DNA of 64,000 nucleotides. It comes from Bog-532 sp963824545 (GTDB taxonomy: Bacteria; Actinomycetota; Actinomycetes; Streptosporangiales; Streptosporangiaceae). This document shows positions 16,075-23,847 of the stretch, piece after piece (positions within the stretch are counted from its first letter, which is position 1; each line of letters opens with the position of its first letter). The notes under the pieces are model-generated. The model saw only the letters and a program-made list of their open reading frames with translations. It was not told where the DNA came from and searched no databases. The DNA is taken from positions 124,001-188,000 of the forward strand of contig CAWGPP010000006.1 in NCBI GenBank assembly GCA_963824545.1, written 5' to 3'. Both the position numbers and the translations under genes were made by a program.

Positions 16075-17073
16075 TCACGCGGGGCTGGCCTGGATCCCCC
16101 ACGAATGGGAGACCGTCTCGCCCGGCTCGAGCACGATGAGGTCGTCACCGCTGACGAAGGCGTTGGGCGGGCACGTCATCGGCTCGATCGCGATCGCTTT
16201 CCTGTGGCGCTCGCCGCCCAGCTTGTCGCAGGTGAACACCTGAAGCCACTCGCAACCCTGGCCGGCCCACAGTGACACGCGCGATCCTCCCGAGCGCAGA
16301 TGAGCCCACGCCCGGCCGTCGCTCTTCCGCCGCAGGCCGGTAAAGGCATGGTCAAGCTGAGTGCCGCCGATCGGCCGTGGGCGCCGGAAATCACCCTCGG
16401 TGCCCGCGACGTCCCGGACCGGGCCGGAAGGGATTCCGCGCTGATCCAGTGGCAGCCACCGCGTGGCGGGCAGCATCAGCTCCCACTCGTCCAGCGCCGC
16501 GGGGCCGGCGGTCAGATAAGGATGCTGCCCGAAGCCGTACGGTGCGGCCCGCGTGCCGCGATTGGCGGCCGAGATCGTGACCTGCAGGCCCGCGGCGGCC
16601 GTGAGCCGGTACTCGGCGGCGATCTCCAGGCTGAACGGGTATCCGGCGTAGCCGTGCGGGACATGCGTCAAAACCACCCGGTCCGGCTCGTGCCGTGTCA
16701 GTGCCCAGGCGGCGAACCGGGTGAGCCCGTGAATCGCGTTGCCGTTGCCCGTTTCGCTGATGTCCAGCTGGTAGTCGGCGCCCCGGAAGCGGTAACGCCC
16801 GTGGTCGACGCGGTTCGGCCACGGCGTGAGCAACTGCCCGTCGGCGGCCCACGGCAGCTCGTCCGGCTGGTAGCCCAGAATCACGGGTGAGCCGTCCTGG
16901 CTGAGTTCGCGCAGTCCGGCGCCCAGCCCAGTCACCACGGCACGGTATGTCCCGGCGGACAGATCGTACTGCTCGCCCGTGACCGGGACGCCTGACTCCT
17001 GGGCCGCCGGCCCGGCCGCGGTACCAGGAACGGGGGAGGCCGGGGGCAGCGTGTGCGGCGTCATGATTGTCAT
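16075..17073 (-). CDS. Aldose 1-epimerase family protein (galactose mutarotase-like)
   Basis: A 332-residue protein of the beta-sandwich mutarotase family that interconverts alpha and beta sugar anomers. Visible family residues are NRVDHGRYRF (about 87), the sugar-contacting His in NAIHGLTRFAAW (about 114-124), GFGQHPYLTAG (about 181), and the catalytic Glu in IAIEPMTCPPNAF near the C-terminus. The ATG at 17073 begins a Pro-rich leader of about 40 residues ahead of the domain; the ATG at 17064 is also possible. The gene stands alone, reading toward the gene-fragment region. Confidence 0.88.
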   Translation of the reverse strand: MTIMTPHTLPPASPVPGTAAGPAAQESGVPVTGEQYDLSAGTYRAVVTGLGAGLRELSQDGSPVILGYQPDELPWAADGQLLTPWPNRVDHGRYRFRGADYQLDISETGNGNAIHGLTRFAAWALTRHEPDRVVLTHVPHGYAGYPFSLEIAAEYRLTAAAGLQVTISAANRGTRAAPYGFGQHPYLTAGPAALDEWELMLPATRWLPLDQRGIPSGPVRDVAGTEGDFRRPRPIGGTQLDHAFTGLRRKSDGRAWAHLRSGGSRVSLWAGQGCEWLQVFTCDKLGGERHRKAIAIEPMTCPPNAFVSGDDLIVLEPGETVSHSWGIQASPA

Positions 17074-17127
17074 CCTGGCAGTGCGCGGTCGGCCCGCGCC
17101 AGGGCACAGAAACGGCAAGGAAGTGGG

Positions 17128-18108
17128 TCAGCGCACAGAGAGGGCGAGCGCAGCGCCGCATCCCGCCATCAGACCCCAGGTCAGGTCGGCTCCCGTGGCC
17201 CGGCCCGCGGTCAGCAGGCGCCGCGCCGCGGGCTCGGCCGGTTCCTCTCCCGCAAAGCCGCGCAGCACCGACGAGACCTCCTCGGCGGCCTGGCCGCGCG
17301 CGGCGCAGTGCAGCAGCGTGGCGGCCAGTACGGTGGTCCGCTGCCCGGCGTAACACGTGACCGCCGCACCGAGCCAGTCGGCGAGCCACACCGCCCGGGT
17401 TCCGCCGGCCATGGCGCCGCCCAGCAGACGGAGCGCGAGCAGCAGGCCACTGATCATGCTGTCCCCGCTCGGCGTCAGCCCGGGACCCAGGCCGACCAGG
17501 CTCTCGGCCAGTTCGACCGCGCCGGCGAGGTCACCGGCGGCGCAGCGGGCGGCAAGGGTGGCGGGCCCGTCATGGCCGTCCAGGCCGGGGCGGCCGCCGG
17601 CGGCCGCATACACCCGCGCCAGGGCCGCCAGCCCATGCTCAAGCCGCCCGCGGGACAGCGGGCCGAACACGGGACACGGATCCCACCAGCGGCGGACCTG
17701 GACGTCCATTCCGCTGACCAGCACGCGGTCGTTGCCCGCCCACGCTTCATCCCCCTCGCCCACCAGGCCGTACGCCGCCAGCCCGGCGAGGTCGGCCGCT
17801 GGTGAGCCGGCCGGCTCCACCTCCGGGGCTGGAAACTTCGCAGTGATCGCGTTCGGCAGGCAGAGCGCGCCGGGCGCGGTCAGCGCGATGACCTGCGGCT
17901 CACCGGCGTGCTCACCGAAGTCCACGTAGATGGCGTCCGGCAGGGCCGCGATGACGTGGCCGGGCTGGAGCGGCGAGCGCAGCAGGCGGTGCAACGCCAG
18001 GCTCGCCACCCCCGGCACGGCGCGCGGCAGTGATCTGGCTGGCGGGGTCCGCGGCGGCGCCGCGGGCTCACCCGGCGCGGAAGCCGGCCGGATTCGCGAA
18101 TAAGCCAT
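17128..18108 (-). CDS. DUF2877 (AllH-like) protein
   Basis: A 326-residue protein with the DUF2877 hallmark GLGPGLTPSGDSMISGLLLAL near 215-235 and a C-terminal Ala/Gly-rich helical region (WGLMAGCGAALAL). In enterobacteria the DUF2877 protein AllH accompanies FdrA/AllG-type oxamate carbamoyltransferase in allantoin use; no such partners are seen here, so that role is only a family hint. The ATG at 18108 is favoured because the frame upstream lacks homology. It lies 54 bases upstream of the epimerase gene in the same direction, so the two may be co-transcribed. Confidence 0.75.
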   Translation of the reverse strand: MAYSRIRPASAPGEPAAPPRTPPARSLPRAVPGVASLALHRLLRSPLQPGHVIAALPDAIYVDFGEHAGEPQVIALTAPGALCLPNAITAKFPAPEVEPAGSPAADLAGLAAYGLVGEGDEAWAGNDRVLVSGMDVQVRRWWDPCPVFGPLSRGRLEHGLAALARVYAAAGGRPGLDGHDGPATLAARCAAGDLAGAVELAESLVGLGPGLTPSGDSMISGLLLALRLLGGAMAGGTRAVWLADWLGAAVTCYAGQRTTVLAATLLHCAARGQAAEEVSSVLRGFAGEEPAEPAARRLLTAGRATGADLTWGLMAGCGAALALSVR

Positions 18109-18646
18109 GTGCGATCGCCTTTGCCTAATGTGCGTCCCGCCGTCCACCGTACCGATCGGCGGAAACCGGGGAGAAGCCGGGCTGGACCATTAATAGCGAA
18201 ACGTCATTCGGCAAATATTAACGAAATTCGCAAATAGCGAGAATAATGCTGGCTTTATCCGTGGGGTCCGGAGGAAAATAAGAATGATGCTCTTTACGGC
18301 ATCTCATCTGTCCCGCGTAGCCGCTGCCAGCCGATCTGACCATCAATCTGGGCCTCGGCGGCTGGCGGGGAGTGCGGACTGAGCCGGCGGGGCTGCTTGG
18401 GGAGCGGGGGACCGTCAGCCCCGCCGACAATTGAACCCTAGCCGTCCCGGCCGCCGGAACGGAGCCCATTGATAAAGCATGTAAGAATTCTGACATGGTT
18501 GCGTTCAGTGAGCACACTGAACGCTTTTGCGGTCGTTGTGCTGAAGCATGATCCCCGTGATTACGGGAAGCCGCAGTGACCGGCACGCCGGACATAAGCG
18601 ACAGGCCAGCCAGCACGCCAGAGAGACCGAAACCCGCAGTGAATGA
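18109..18646. other. Gene-free, AT-richer interval with hairpins
   Basis: No credible coding region. Two structures are clear. A perfect 10-bp stem with loop AGCA (GCGTTCAGTG at 18501-18510, CACTGAACGC at 18515-18524) is followed on the plus strand by TTTT, like an intrinsic terminator for rightward transcription. A smaller CCCGT-GATT-ACGGG hairpin lies at 18554-18567. The stretch 18185-18300 is clearly AT-rich for this genome and could hold promoters for the leftward DUF2877 gene or for a small transcript ending at the hairpin. Confidence 0.6.
18501..18528 (+). terminator. Intrinsic-terminator-like hairpin with short U-run
   Basis: Ten perfect base pairs (18501-18510 with 18515-18524), tetraloop AGCA, then four T. 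The U-run is on the plus strand, yet no plus-strand gene precedes it. It may end an unannotated small RNA, or serve (without a U-run) the leftward gene pair that stops at 18647. Confidence 0.5.
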
Positions 18647-20827
18647 TCAGCGGCCCGATGCCGGGTAGCCGGGCTGCGCCGACCTGCTGCGGTGCCCCGG
18701 CGGGGCCGTCTGCGGCCCGAGGTGGCCGCTGCGGATGGCCTCGGCGGCCAGAATGCCGAAGAGGTAGAAGTACGCAGCTTCCTCGTCCTCGAAGAAACGA
18801 ACCTCGTGCCGCGTCCGGTCAGCCGAACTGAACACCTCGTAGCCGCCTCTGGTGTGCACCAGGCACATGGCCCCGTCGACCTCGGCGTCCACCGCGTACG
18901 ACGACTGCGGAATGGAAGCCTGGTCCAGGAGCTGGGAAAAGACCGACTGCGCGGTGACACGTGCCCGGCGGCCCGACCGCCGGCCGCTGTGGCGCCCCGC
19001 GTGCCCTGCCCCCCCGGCGGCGCTCGCAGCGTCCGCCGCCGTGGCCCCGTTCACAGCGGCCGGTTCGCGCGCCAGCGGGGGATTCTCATAGCCGTTCTTC
19101 CGGTGGCTGAACGGCGGTGAGCCATTGGCCCGCCCGCTGGTCGCCGGATCGGGCAGCCCGCTGCCGATGGCGAGCCGCGGCGGCGCGCTGTACCCGTTAG
19201 CGCCGTTGCCGCGGTACGCGTCCGCGCCGTTGGCGCTGTACGCGTCGCCGCTGTACCCGTTGGCCCCGTTGCCGCCGTACACGTTGGCGCCGGTCGGCGT
19301 GCTCCAGCGGCCCGAGTCCTGCGGGGTCGGAGAGCCGTGCCAGACCGCAGCCGCGTCCGGGGTCCGCTGGTGGCTGGTGGGGCGCACCATCTCGTTCGGT
19401 TCCCAGTCGGCCGCGTCCCGGGGGTCCAGCGCGGCGGGCCGCGCGTGCATGGGGCGCGCCGGACGCTCGTCCCAGGGGACCACCGGTGCGTCCCATTCAC
19501 CGGAACTCTGCGGGTTCCAGGCCACCGTGTCCTGCGGATCCCAGCGGGGGGCCGGTTCCCAGCGCTCTACCTCGACCTCGCGCCGCCCGGGCGGCGCCGC
19601 CTCGCGCGTGTCCCAGCCGTCAGCCGTGTCCCGAGTGTCCCCCGTACTCCGGTAGTCGCGGGCACTCCGCAGGTCGCGGGCCGCCGCGTCGGCGATCTCT
19701 GCGGCGCTCCACCCGCCGGTGCCGCGGCCCGCGGTCCGGGCGTCCGCGGCGCTCCAGCCTCCGGTGTTCCGGCCCGCCGCCTCCGCGTCCGCGGCCCGGG
19801 CGTCCGCCGCGTTCCAGCTTCCGCTGTTCCGGCCTTCGACCGCGGCGACGTCGGCGGCGTTCCAGCTTCCGCTGTTCCGGCCTTGGGCCGCGGCGACGTC
19901 GGCGGCGTTCCAGCTTCCGCTGTTCCGGCTTTCGACCGCGGCGACGTCGGCGGCGTTCCAGCTTCCGCTGTTCCGGCCTTCGGCCGCGGCGACGTCGGCG
20001 GCGTTCCAGCTTCCGCTGTTCCGTGCCGCCCCGCGGGCGTTGCCGGCTTCTCGCGCCGCCCGTTCGGCTACTTCACGCGCGCCCCATGCGCCGGTGTCCG
20101 GCGCTTCCCAGCCGCCGGTGTCCCGGGCGCGCCAGCCGCCCCGGCCACGGGGGAACGGCCCGTCGGCTTGGTCACGCGGGTCCACGTCGCGCACGGCCGC
20201 CCAGGTACCGCTGTCCCGCGGGTCCTGGGCCTGCTCGTCACGCAGGTCCCAGCCGCCCGGCGCGTGCGGTCCCCGTGCGCCGGGCGCCCACGACGGCCCG
20301 GTGTCCACCAGTTCCCGCGGCGCACCGACGGCACGGAGCGGGCCGGTGTCGGGCGCGTCGCCGTAATCGCGCGGATTGGACGCCCAGGTCTCGCGGGGAC
20401 CCGCGTCCCACGAGCCGGGCGGGCTGCCATCGTCCAGCACGGCAAGCTCGTATTCGCCGCGCTCTTCGCGCAGTTCCTGGATCTCCTGCCGCGGCACCAC
20501 GACCTCGAACACGCCGCGATCCACTTCCCAGAAGCCGAGCCGCCGCGCCCGGTACAGGTCGCGGCCGAGGTAGGCGATGTGCACCCGGTCGCCCAGGTCA
20601 TCGAGCAGCATGCAGCGCTCGCCGCGGTACCGCCCGATGGGGCGCGATTCCCACAGGGCGTCGATCTCCTCCACGCTGACGCGCTTGCGCCAGTGGCCCG
20701 ACGAGGAACGGAAACCCAGTTCCTCGGGCGGCGGGCAGGCCGCGAACAGGGTCACCTCTTCGTCCGACGGCCCGACGCCCGCCTGATAGGACGCGCCCTG
20801 GAAGCTCGCCATGAGCCGGTATCGCAT
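18647..20827 (-). CDS. Unrecognised protein with tryptophan-motif repeats between two conserved ends
   Basis: 726 residues, no signal peptide or transmembrane helix. Residues 1-130 form a compact conserved-looking domain (YRGERCMLLDDLGDRVHIAY, then LGFWEVDRGVFEVVVP). Residues about 135-545 are low-complexity, organised around S/T-G-x-W motifs, with four near-perfect 16-residue repeats NSGSWNAADVAAxExR and degenerate copies (NTGGWSAADARTAG, GTGGWSAAEIADAA). A Gly/Asn/Tyr-rich stretch (GNGANGYS, about 515-545) follows. Residues about 625-705 are a second compact domain (SYAVDAEVDGAMCLVHTRGG, FFEDEEAAYFYLFGILAAEA). It starts two bases after the stop of the upstream 163-residue gene, so they are surely co-transcribed. 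The two-domain pattern recalls small actinobacterial proteins found beside secreted-toxin genes, from memory only. Function unknown. Confidence 0.8.
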   Translation of the reverse strand: MRYRLMASFQGASYQAGVGPSDEEVTLFAACPPPEELGFRSSSGHWRKRVSVEEIDALWESRPIGRYRGERCMLLDDLGDRVHIAYLGRDLYRARRLGFWEVDRGVFEVVVPRQEIQELREERGEYELAVLDDGSPPGSWDAGPRETWASNPRDYGDAPDTGPLRAVGAPRELVDTGPSWAPGARGPHAPGGWDLRDEQAQDPRDSGTWAAVRDVDPRDQADGPFPRGRGGWRARDTGGWEAPDTGAWGAREVAERAAREAGNARGAARNSGSWNAADVAAAEGRNSGSWNAADVAAVESRNSGSWNAADVAAAQGRNSGSWNAADVAAVEGRNSGSWNAADARAADAEAAGRNTGGWSAADARTAGRGTGGWSAAEIADAAARDLRSARDYRSTGDTRDTADGWDTREAAPPGRREVEVERWEPAPRWDPQDTVAWNPQSSGEWDAPVVPWDERPARPMHARPAALDPRDAADWEPNEMVRPTSHQRTPDAAAVWHGSPTPQDSGRWSTPTGANVYGGNGANGYSGDAYSANGADAYRGNGANGYSAPPRLAIGSGLPDPATSGRANGSPPFSHRKNGYENPPLAREPAAVNGATAADAASAAGGAGHAGRHSGRRSGRRARVTAQSVFSQLLDQASIPQSSYAVDAEVDGAMCLVHTRGGYEVFSSADRTRHEVRFFEDEEAAYFYLFGILAAEAIRSGHLGPQTAPPGHRSRSAQPGYPASGR
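19706..20050. repeat. 48-bp in-frame minisatellite (W-repeat array)
   Basis: GTTCCAGCTTCCGCTGTTCC recurs at 19811, 19859, 19907, 19955 and 20003, an exact 48-base period, giving five closely matching 16-residue units. Two further degenerate units lie at about 19706-19800. Copy divergence rises away from the centre of the array, as expected for unequal-crossover or slippage growth. The period keeps the reading frame of the W-repeat protein. Confidence 0.92.
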
Positions 20828-20829
20828 GC

Positions 20830-21321
20830 TCAGACCTCCCTCGCCGGCCGTCGCCAGGCCAGGCCGTCGAACCGGGCGATGAGATCATCGCCGCGCGCGG
20901 TGAGCCGGGATATCGAGGCGCCTACCGGGATAGGCATGGGATCGGTGTAGAACTCGGGGATGACACGGACGTGCGAGGTGGCCATCGTGGCGCGGGCCGA
21001 CGGGGACAGCTCCTGCCAGCCGCCGCCCGGCTCACCGGGCCCCGAGGCCGCGACGTAGGTGTCCATCTCCCGCGCCAGCCAGGACAGGAAGTACACCTCC
21101 GGCATCTCGGCGGTGAATTCGGAGCCTTCGTAGCCGAGGCCGAGCGCGACGAAACATTCCGCCGGATCACGGAAAGCGACGTCGTGACCACGGTAAACGA
21201 ATCCGGCGATGATGGAGCGCTGGCCGTTGAGATACGGACCCACCAGACGCGGTGGTATGACCTTCCGCATTGGCGTGCCCGGCGCGATGCTCATGCTCGG
21301 CTGCTCGGTCGGGGTTACCAT
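20830..21321 (-). CDS. Conserved-looking protein of unknown function paired with the W-repeat gene
   Basis: A 163-residue soluble protein, not recognised as a named family. Visible conserved-looking blocks are PRLVGPYLNGQRSIIAGFVY (24-43), GYEGSEFTAEMPEVYFLSWL and the C-terminal EFYTDPMPIPVGASISRLTA then LIARFDGLAWRR. These have the look of a folded alpha/beta domain with a sugar- or nucleotide-handling style C-terminus, but no motif is decisive. The ATG at 21321 begins a short Thr/Pro-rich leader; an internal Met near residue 18 is also possible. It is the first gene of a two-gene unit with the 726-residue protein (gap of two bases). Confidence 0.7.
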   Translation of the reverse strand: MVTPTEQPSMSIAPGTPMRKVIPPRLVGPYLNGQRSIIAGFVYRGHDVAFRDPAECFVALGLGYEGSEFTAEMPEVYFLSWLAREMDTYVAASGPGEPGGGWQELSPSARATMATSHVRVIPEFYTDPMPIPVGASISRLTARGDDLIARFDGLAWRRPAREV

Positions 21322-21942
21322 GCCGCCGACACAGGAGCCGGCCGGTCAGGGGAGCGGCGTGTGCGGCGCACGCGGCGGAGGCGATCGCGTCCGCTCCGCG
21401 CGGCGGCACCGGGAGGGCACGCGACGGCCAGCCACCCAACCGCGAACCTCACCTGAAGCTCCTCTCCGCGTACCCCGGCCAAATCCCCGACGTTCACACC
21501 GGGAAAGAGGCCAATCTCTTCCCCGGTGGAGTGCTGTGCCGTTCATGAGAGTCCCATATCCCCATTGCGCTCTCAACTGATTCCGGTAATCACGTGACAC
21601 TCATCCTGGTCAGGGTGGCAATAACAGCGCTCTATTACTAATCGGAGTCGTTCGGTTACAAAAAGCTAATTGATCACCAAGCGAAATTTACCGGGGAGCG
21701 CCCTCTTCTGCCGTGCCGTTAGAGACGATCTTGTGATAGGGCCTGCGGCGTGCGCAATTTCGGGAGTACGCCCTCATCGGGCGAAGAAAAACAGCCTTTG
21801 ACCACATCCGCACCTCTATGGGTGCACCTGGGCGGTTCGCGGGCTCGCCGCCGCAGACGCCCCGGCCGCGCGAGCCGCGCGGCTGGAGCGGCTGGGGCGG
21901 CTGGGGCGGCGCGCAACCGGCGCACCGCGTAAGGTCAGAGCC
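21322..21942. other. Divergent intergenic region without a gene
   Basis: About 620 bases between the leftward unknown gene pair and the rightward sseB-like gene. The part from 21540 to 21720 is AT-rich for this genome (for example GGTTACAAAAAGCTAATTG) and includes TGATT-CCGGT-AATCA (an inverted repeat around 21579-21593). It is the likely site of divergent promoters. No reading frame with coding character was seen in either direction. Confidence 0.55.
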
Positions 21943-22763
21943 GTGGCTGGGCTGAACTCCGGCAGCCGGCGCGTCGCCGGGGACGACGGGAGAGCGGATC
22001 CACGTCTCGCGGCCCTCCTCGCCGCCTACGCGGCCGGCCAGGAACCCGAAAGCGCCGTGCTGGCCGCGCTGTCCGGAGCGCGGCTGCTGATCCCGCTGGT
22101 CGAACGCGAAGCCAGCCCGGAGAAAGCCGGTCCCCCAGCACACGAAGCCCCCGCGCACGAAGCCCCCGCGCACGGTGCCCCCGCGCACGGTGCCCCAGCG
22201 CACGGTGCCCCGCGCACGGTGCCCCAGCGCACGGTGCCCCAGCGCACGGAGCCTGCTCGGCATCGAAGGAGATGGCCTTCCCCACCCTCATCGGGCGGGA
22301 CGGCCGCCCGGCGCTACTCGCCTTCACCTCGCTGGATGCCCTGGTCCGCTGGCGGCCCGGCGCGCGTCCCTTCCCGGCCCCGGCCGCGCAGGTGTGGGGC
22401 TCGGCCGTCGGCAGTCAGTGCGCCGTGGTGATCGACGTGGCGGGGCCGGTCCCGCTCGCGGTCGACGGCGCCCGGCTGCACGCCCTGGCGCACGGCGAAC
22501 CCCCGCCCGCCCCACAGCATGATCCCGACGTGCAGGCCCAGGTGGCCGACGTCCTCGCCGCCCAGCCCGCCATTGTCGGCGTCCGGCTAGCCGGGGGAAC
22601 GGAGGGCACGGACCTCGCGGTCCGCCTGGAGTTCCGTCCCGGTGATACGGCGCCGCCGGTGCAGGGCGTGGCCGAGGCGATCGCGGCCCGGCTCGCCGGG
22701 CGGCTGCGCCGCGGGATCGAGGTCTCGGCGGTCCCCGCCCGCGCTGCGGGCCCGCCCGGATGA
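21943..22763 (+). pseudogene. SseB-family protein, frameshifted inside a 15-bp repeat
   Basis: The first part (GTG at 21943, preceded by AAGGTCAGAG) encodes DPRLAALLAAYAAGQEPESA and ARLLIPLVE, an SseB start. The rest, EMAFPTLIGRDGRPALLAF to SAVPARAAGPPG, is the SseB continuation but in another frame. Joining them needs one extra base within the eight-unit 15-bp repeat at 22138-22253: unit five (22198-22211) has 14 bases instead of 15. Restored, the protein has about 273 residues with an AHGAP-repeat linker. SseB-domain proteins in actinobacteria are of unclear function. The stop overlaps the next gene by four bases (ATGA), suggesting this was a coupled, working gene until recently, or the sequence misses one base. 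Confidence 0.8.
22138..22253. repeat. 15-bp coding minisatellite, eight units, one short by a base
   Basis: Units read GCGCACGGTGCCCCA or close variants from 22138 in steps of 15 (first two units GCRCACGAAGCCCCC). The unit at 22198-22211 has only 14 bases. In frame it encodes AHGAP/AHEAP. The missing base is exactly what separates the two frames of the sseB-like gene. Confidence 0.95.
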
Positions 22764-23548
22764 CCTCCTGGCCGGGGGCGGTGATCGCGGGCGCGGTCGG
22801 CCTGCTGATCGGTGGTTACGTCACCGTGCTCATCGAACGGGTCCCCGCGTCGCGCACGATCTCCGGCTCCTTCGGCGAGCTGACCCGGCACCCGCTGGGG
22901 GAGTGCCCGCACTGTGCCGCCGGGCTGGCCGCCCCGGACATCGTCCCGCTGCTCGGCTGGGCCCGGACGGGCGGCGCCTGCCGGTACTGCGGCGAGGCGT
23001 ATGGGGCCTGGCACCCGGCCGCCGAACTGCTCACCGCGTTTCTCTTTGCCCTGCTCGGGCTGCGCTTCGGCGTCAGCCCGGTGCTGCCCGCGTATCTCTA
23101 TCTGGCCGCAGTGGCCGTCGCGCTCGCCTTCATCGACGTCGCGCACCGGCGGCTGCCCGACATGCTCACTCTGCCGTCCTACCTGGTGGCGTTCGCGTTG
23201 CTGGGCGTGGCCACCCCGTTCACCCGGCACGGCGCCAGCCACCTCATCCACGCCTTCATCGGGCTGGCCTGCGCGTCGGCCTTCTACCTGATCCTCGCGC
23301 TGGTCTATCCGGCCGGCATCGGCTGGGGCGACGTCAAGCTGTCCGGCCTGCTCGGCCTGTACCTCGGCTGGATCGGCCCCGCCGCGCTCGTCCTGGGCGT
23401 GGCCGCGGGGTTCGTGCTGGCCGCCGTGGCGGGCGTCGGGCTCATCGTGGCGGGCAAGGCGACCCGCAGGTCCCAGATCGCGTTCGGCCCGTTCATGCTG
23501 GCCGGCGCGATCGCGGTGATCGTATCCCTGGGGTCTGCGGGTTCCTGA
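22760..23548 (+). CDS. Prepilin peptidase (type IV leader peptidase, A24 family)
   Basis: A 262-residue polytopic membrane protease that would cleave type III signal peptides of pilins and possibly N-methylate them. An N-terminal transmembrane helix is followed by the cytoplasmic zinc-type CPHC...CRYC pairs (about 50-78). The catalytic aspartates sit in AFIDVAHRRLPD (about 122-134, first Asp) and GWGDVKLSGLLGLYLG (about 190-205, GxGD motif). Seven to eight hydrophobic segments are present. It overlaps the sseB-like gene by four bases. No pilin or assembly genes are in the window, so its substrates (Flp-type pili or others) lie elsewhere. Confidence 0.92.
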   Translation: MTSWPGAVIAGAVGLLIGGYVTVLIERVPASRTISGSFGELTRHPLGECPHCAAGLAAPDIVPLLGWARTGGACRYCGEAYGAWHPAAELLTAFLFALLGLRFGVSPVLPAYLYLAAVAVALAFIDVAHRRLPDMLTLPSYLVAFALLGVATPFTRHGASHLIHAFIGLACASAFYLILALVYPAGIGWGDVKLSGLLGLYLGWIGPAALVLGVAAGFVLAAVAGVGLIVAGKATRRSQIAFGPFMLAGAIAVIVSLGSAGS

Positions 23549-23581
23549 TCGACGCTACGCGCGCCCTCGAGCCGAACGTGT

Positions 23582-23613
23582 GCAATAAGGGCTGCCCCAG
23601 CAGCCCTTATTGC
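23582..23613. terminator. Perfect 14-bp hairpin between the peptidase gene and aroC
   Basis: GCAATAAGGGCTGC (23582-23595) and GCAGCCCTTATTGC (23600-23613) are perfect reverse complements around loop CCCA, 34 bases past the prepilin-peptidase stop. There is no U-run, as is common for terminators in GC-rich actinobacteria. It probably isolates the upstream transcript from the aro operon. Confidence 0.65.
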
Positions 23614-23640
23614 CCACGAACGCTGTTCGATGATCGTTTC

Positions 23641-23720
23641 GGGGGAGCGGGCAGGCGGCCAGGCGGCCAGGCGGGCGGGCGGCCAGGCGGGCGGACGGGC
23701 AGGCGGCCGGGCGGGGCTGG
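23641..23720. repeat. Short GC-rich repeat tract (GGCGGCCAGGC-like)
   Basis: About 70 bases of irregular tandem copies of AGGCGGCC / AGGCGGGC between the hairpin at 23582-23613 and aroC. Units are 8 bases with interruptions. It looks like slippage-grown non-coding DNA and would hinder polymerase passage; no function is implied. Confidence 0.7.
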
Positions 23721-23847
23721 GCACCTGCCGCCTCAGCTCACCGACCGCAGTGCCCCTGTTCGACCTGCACATGGTGCACGCGGTGACGGGCGCTGCACCC
23801 GCCCGATCCCGCGCGGGAGTGATCGGCGCGCACATAGGATCGGGGGC

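Noticed and set aside
19337..20950. Long rightward frames opposite the W-repeat gene
   Set aside because: Antisense shadows of a GC-rich repeat; composition is Arg/Pro/Val repeats without domains, while the leftward frame has folded-domain ends and a coupled neighbour.
23641..23720. Repeat tract considered as a CRISPR or direct-repeat regulatory array
   Set aside because: Units are 8 bases, irregular and without spacers; it is simple-sequence DNA.
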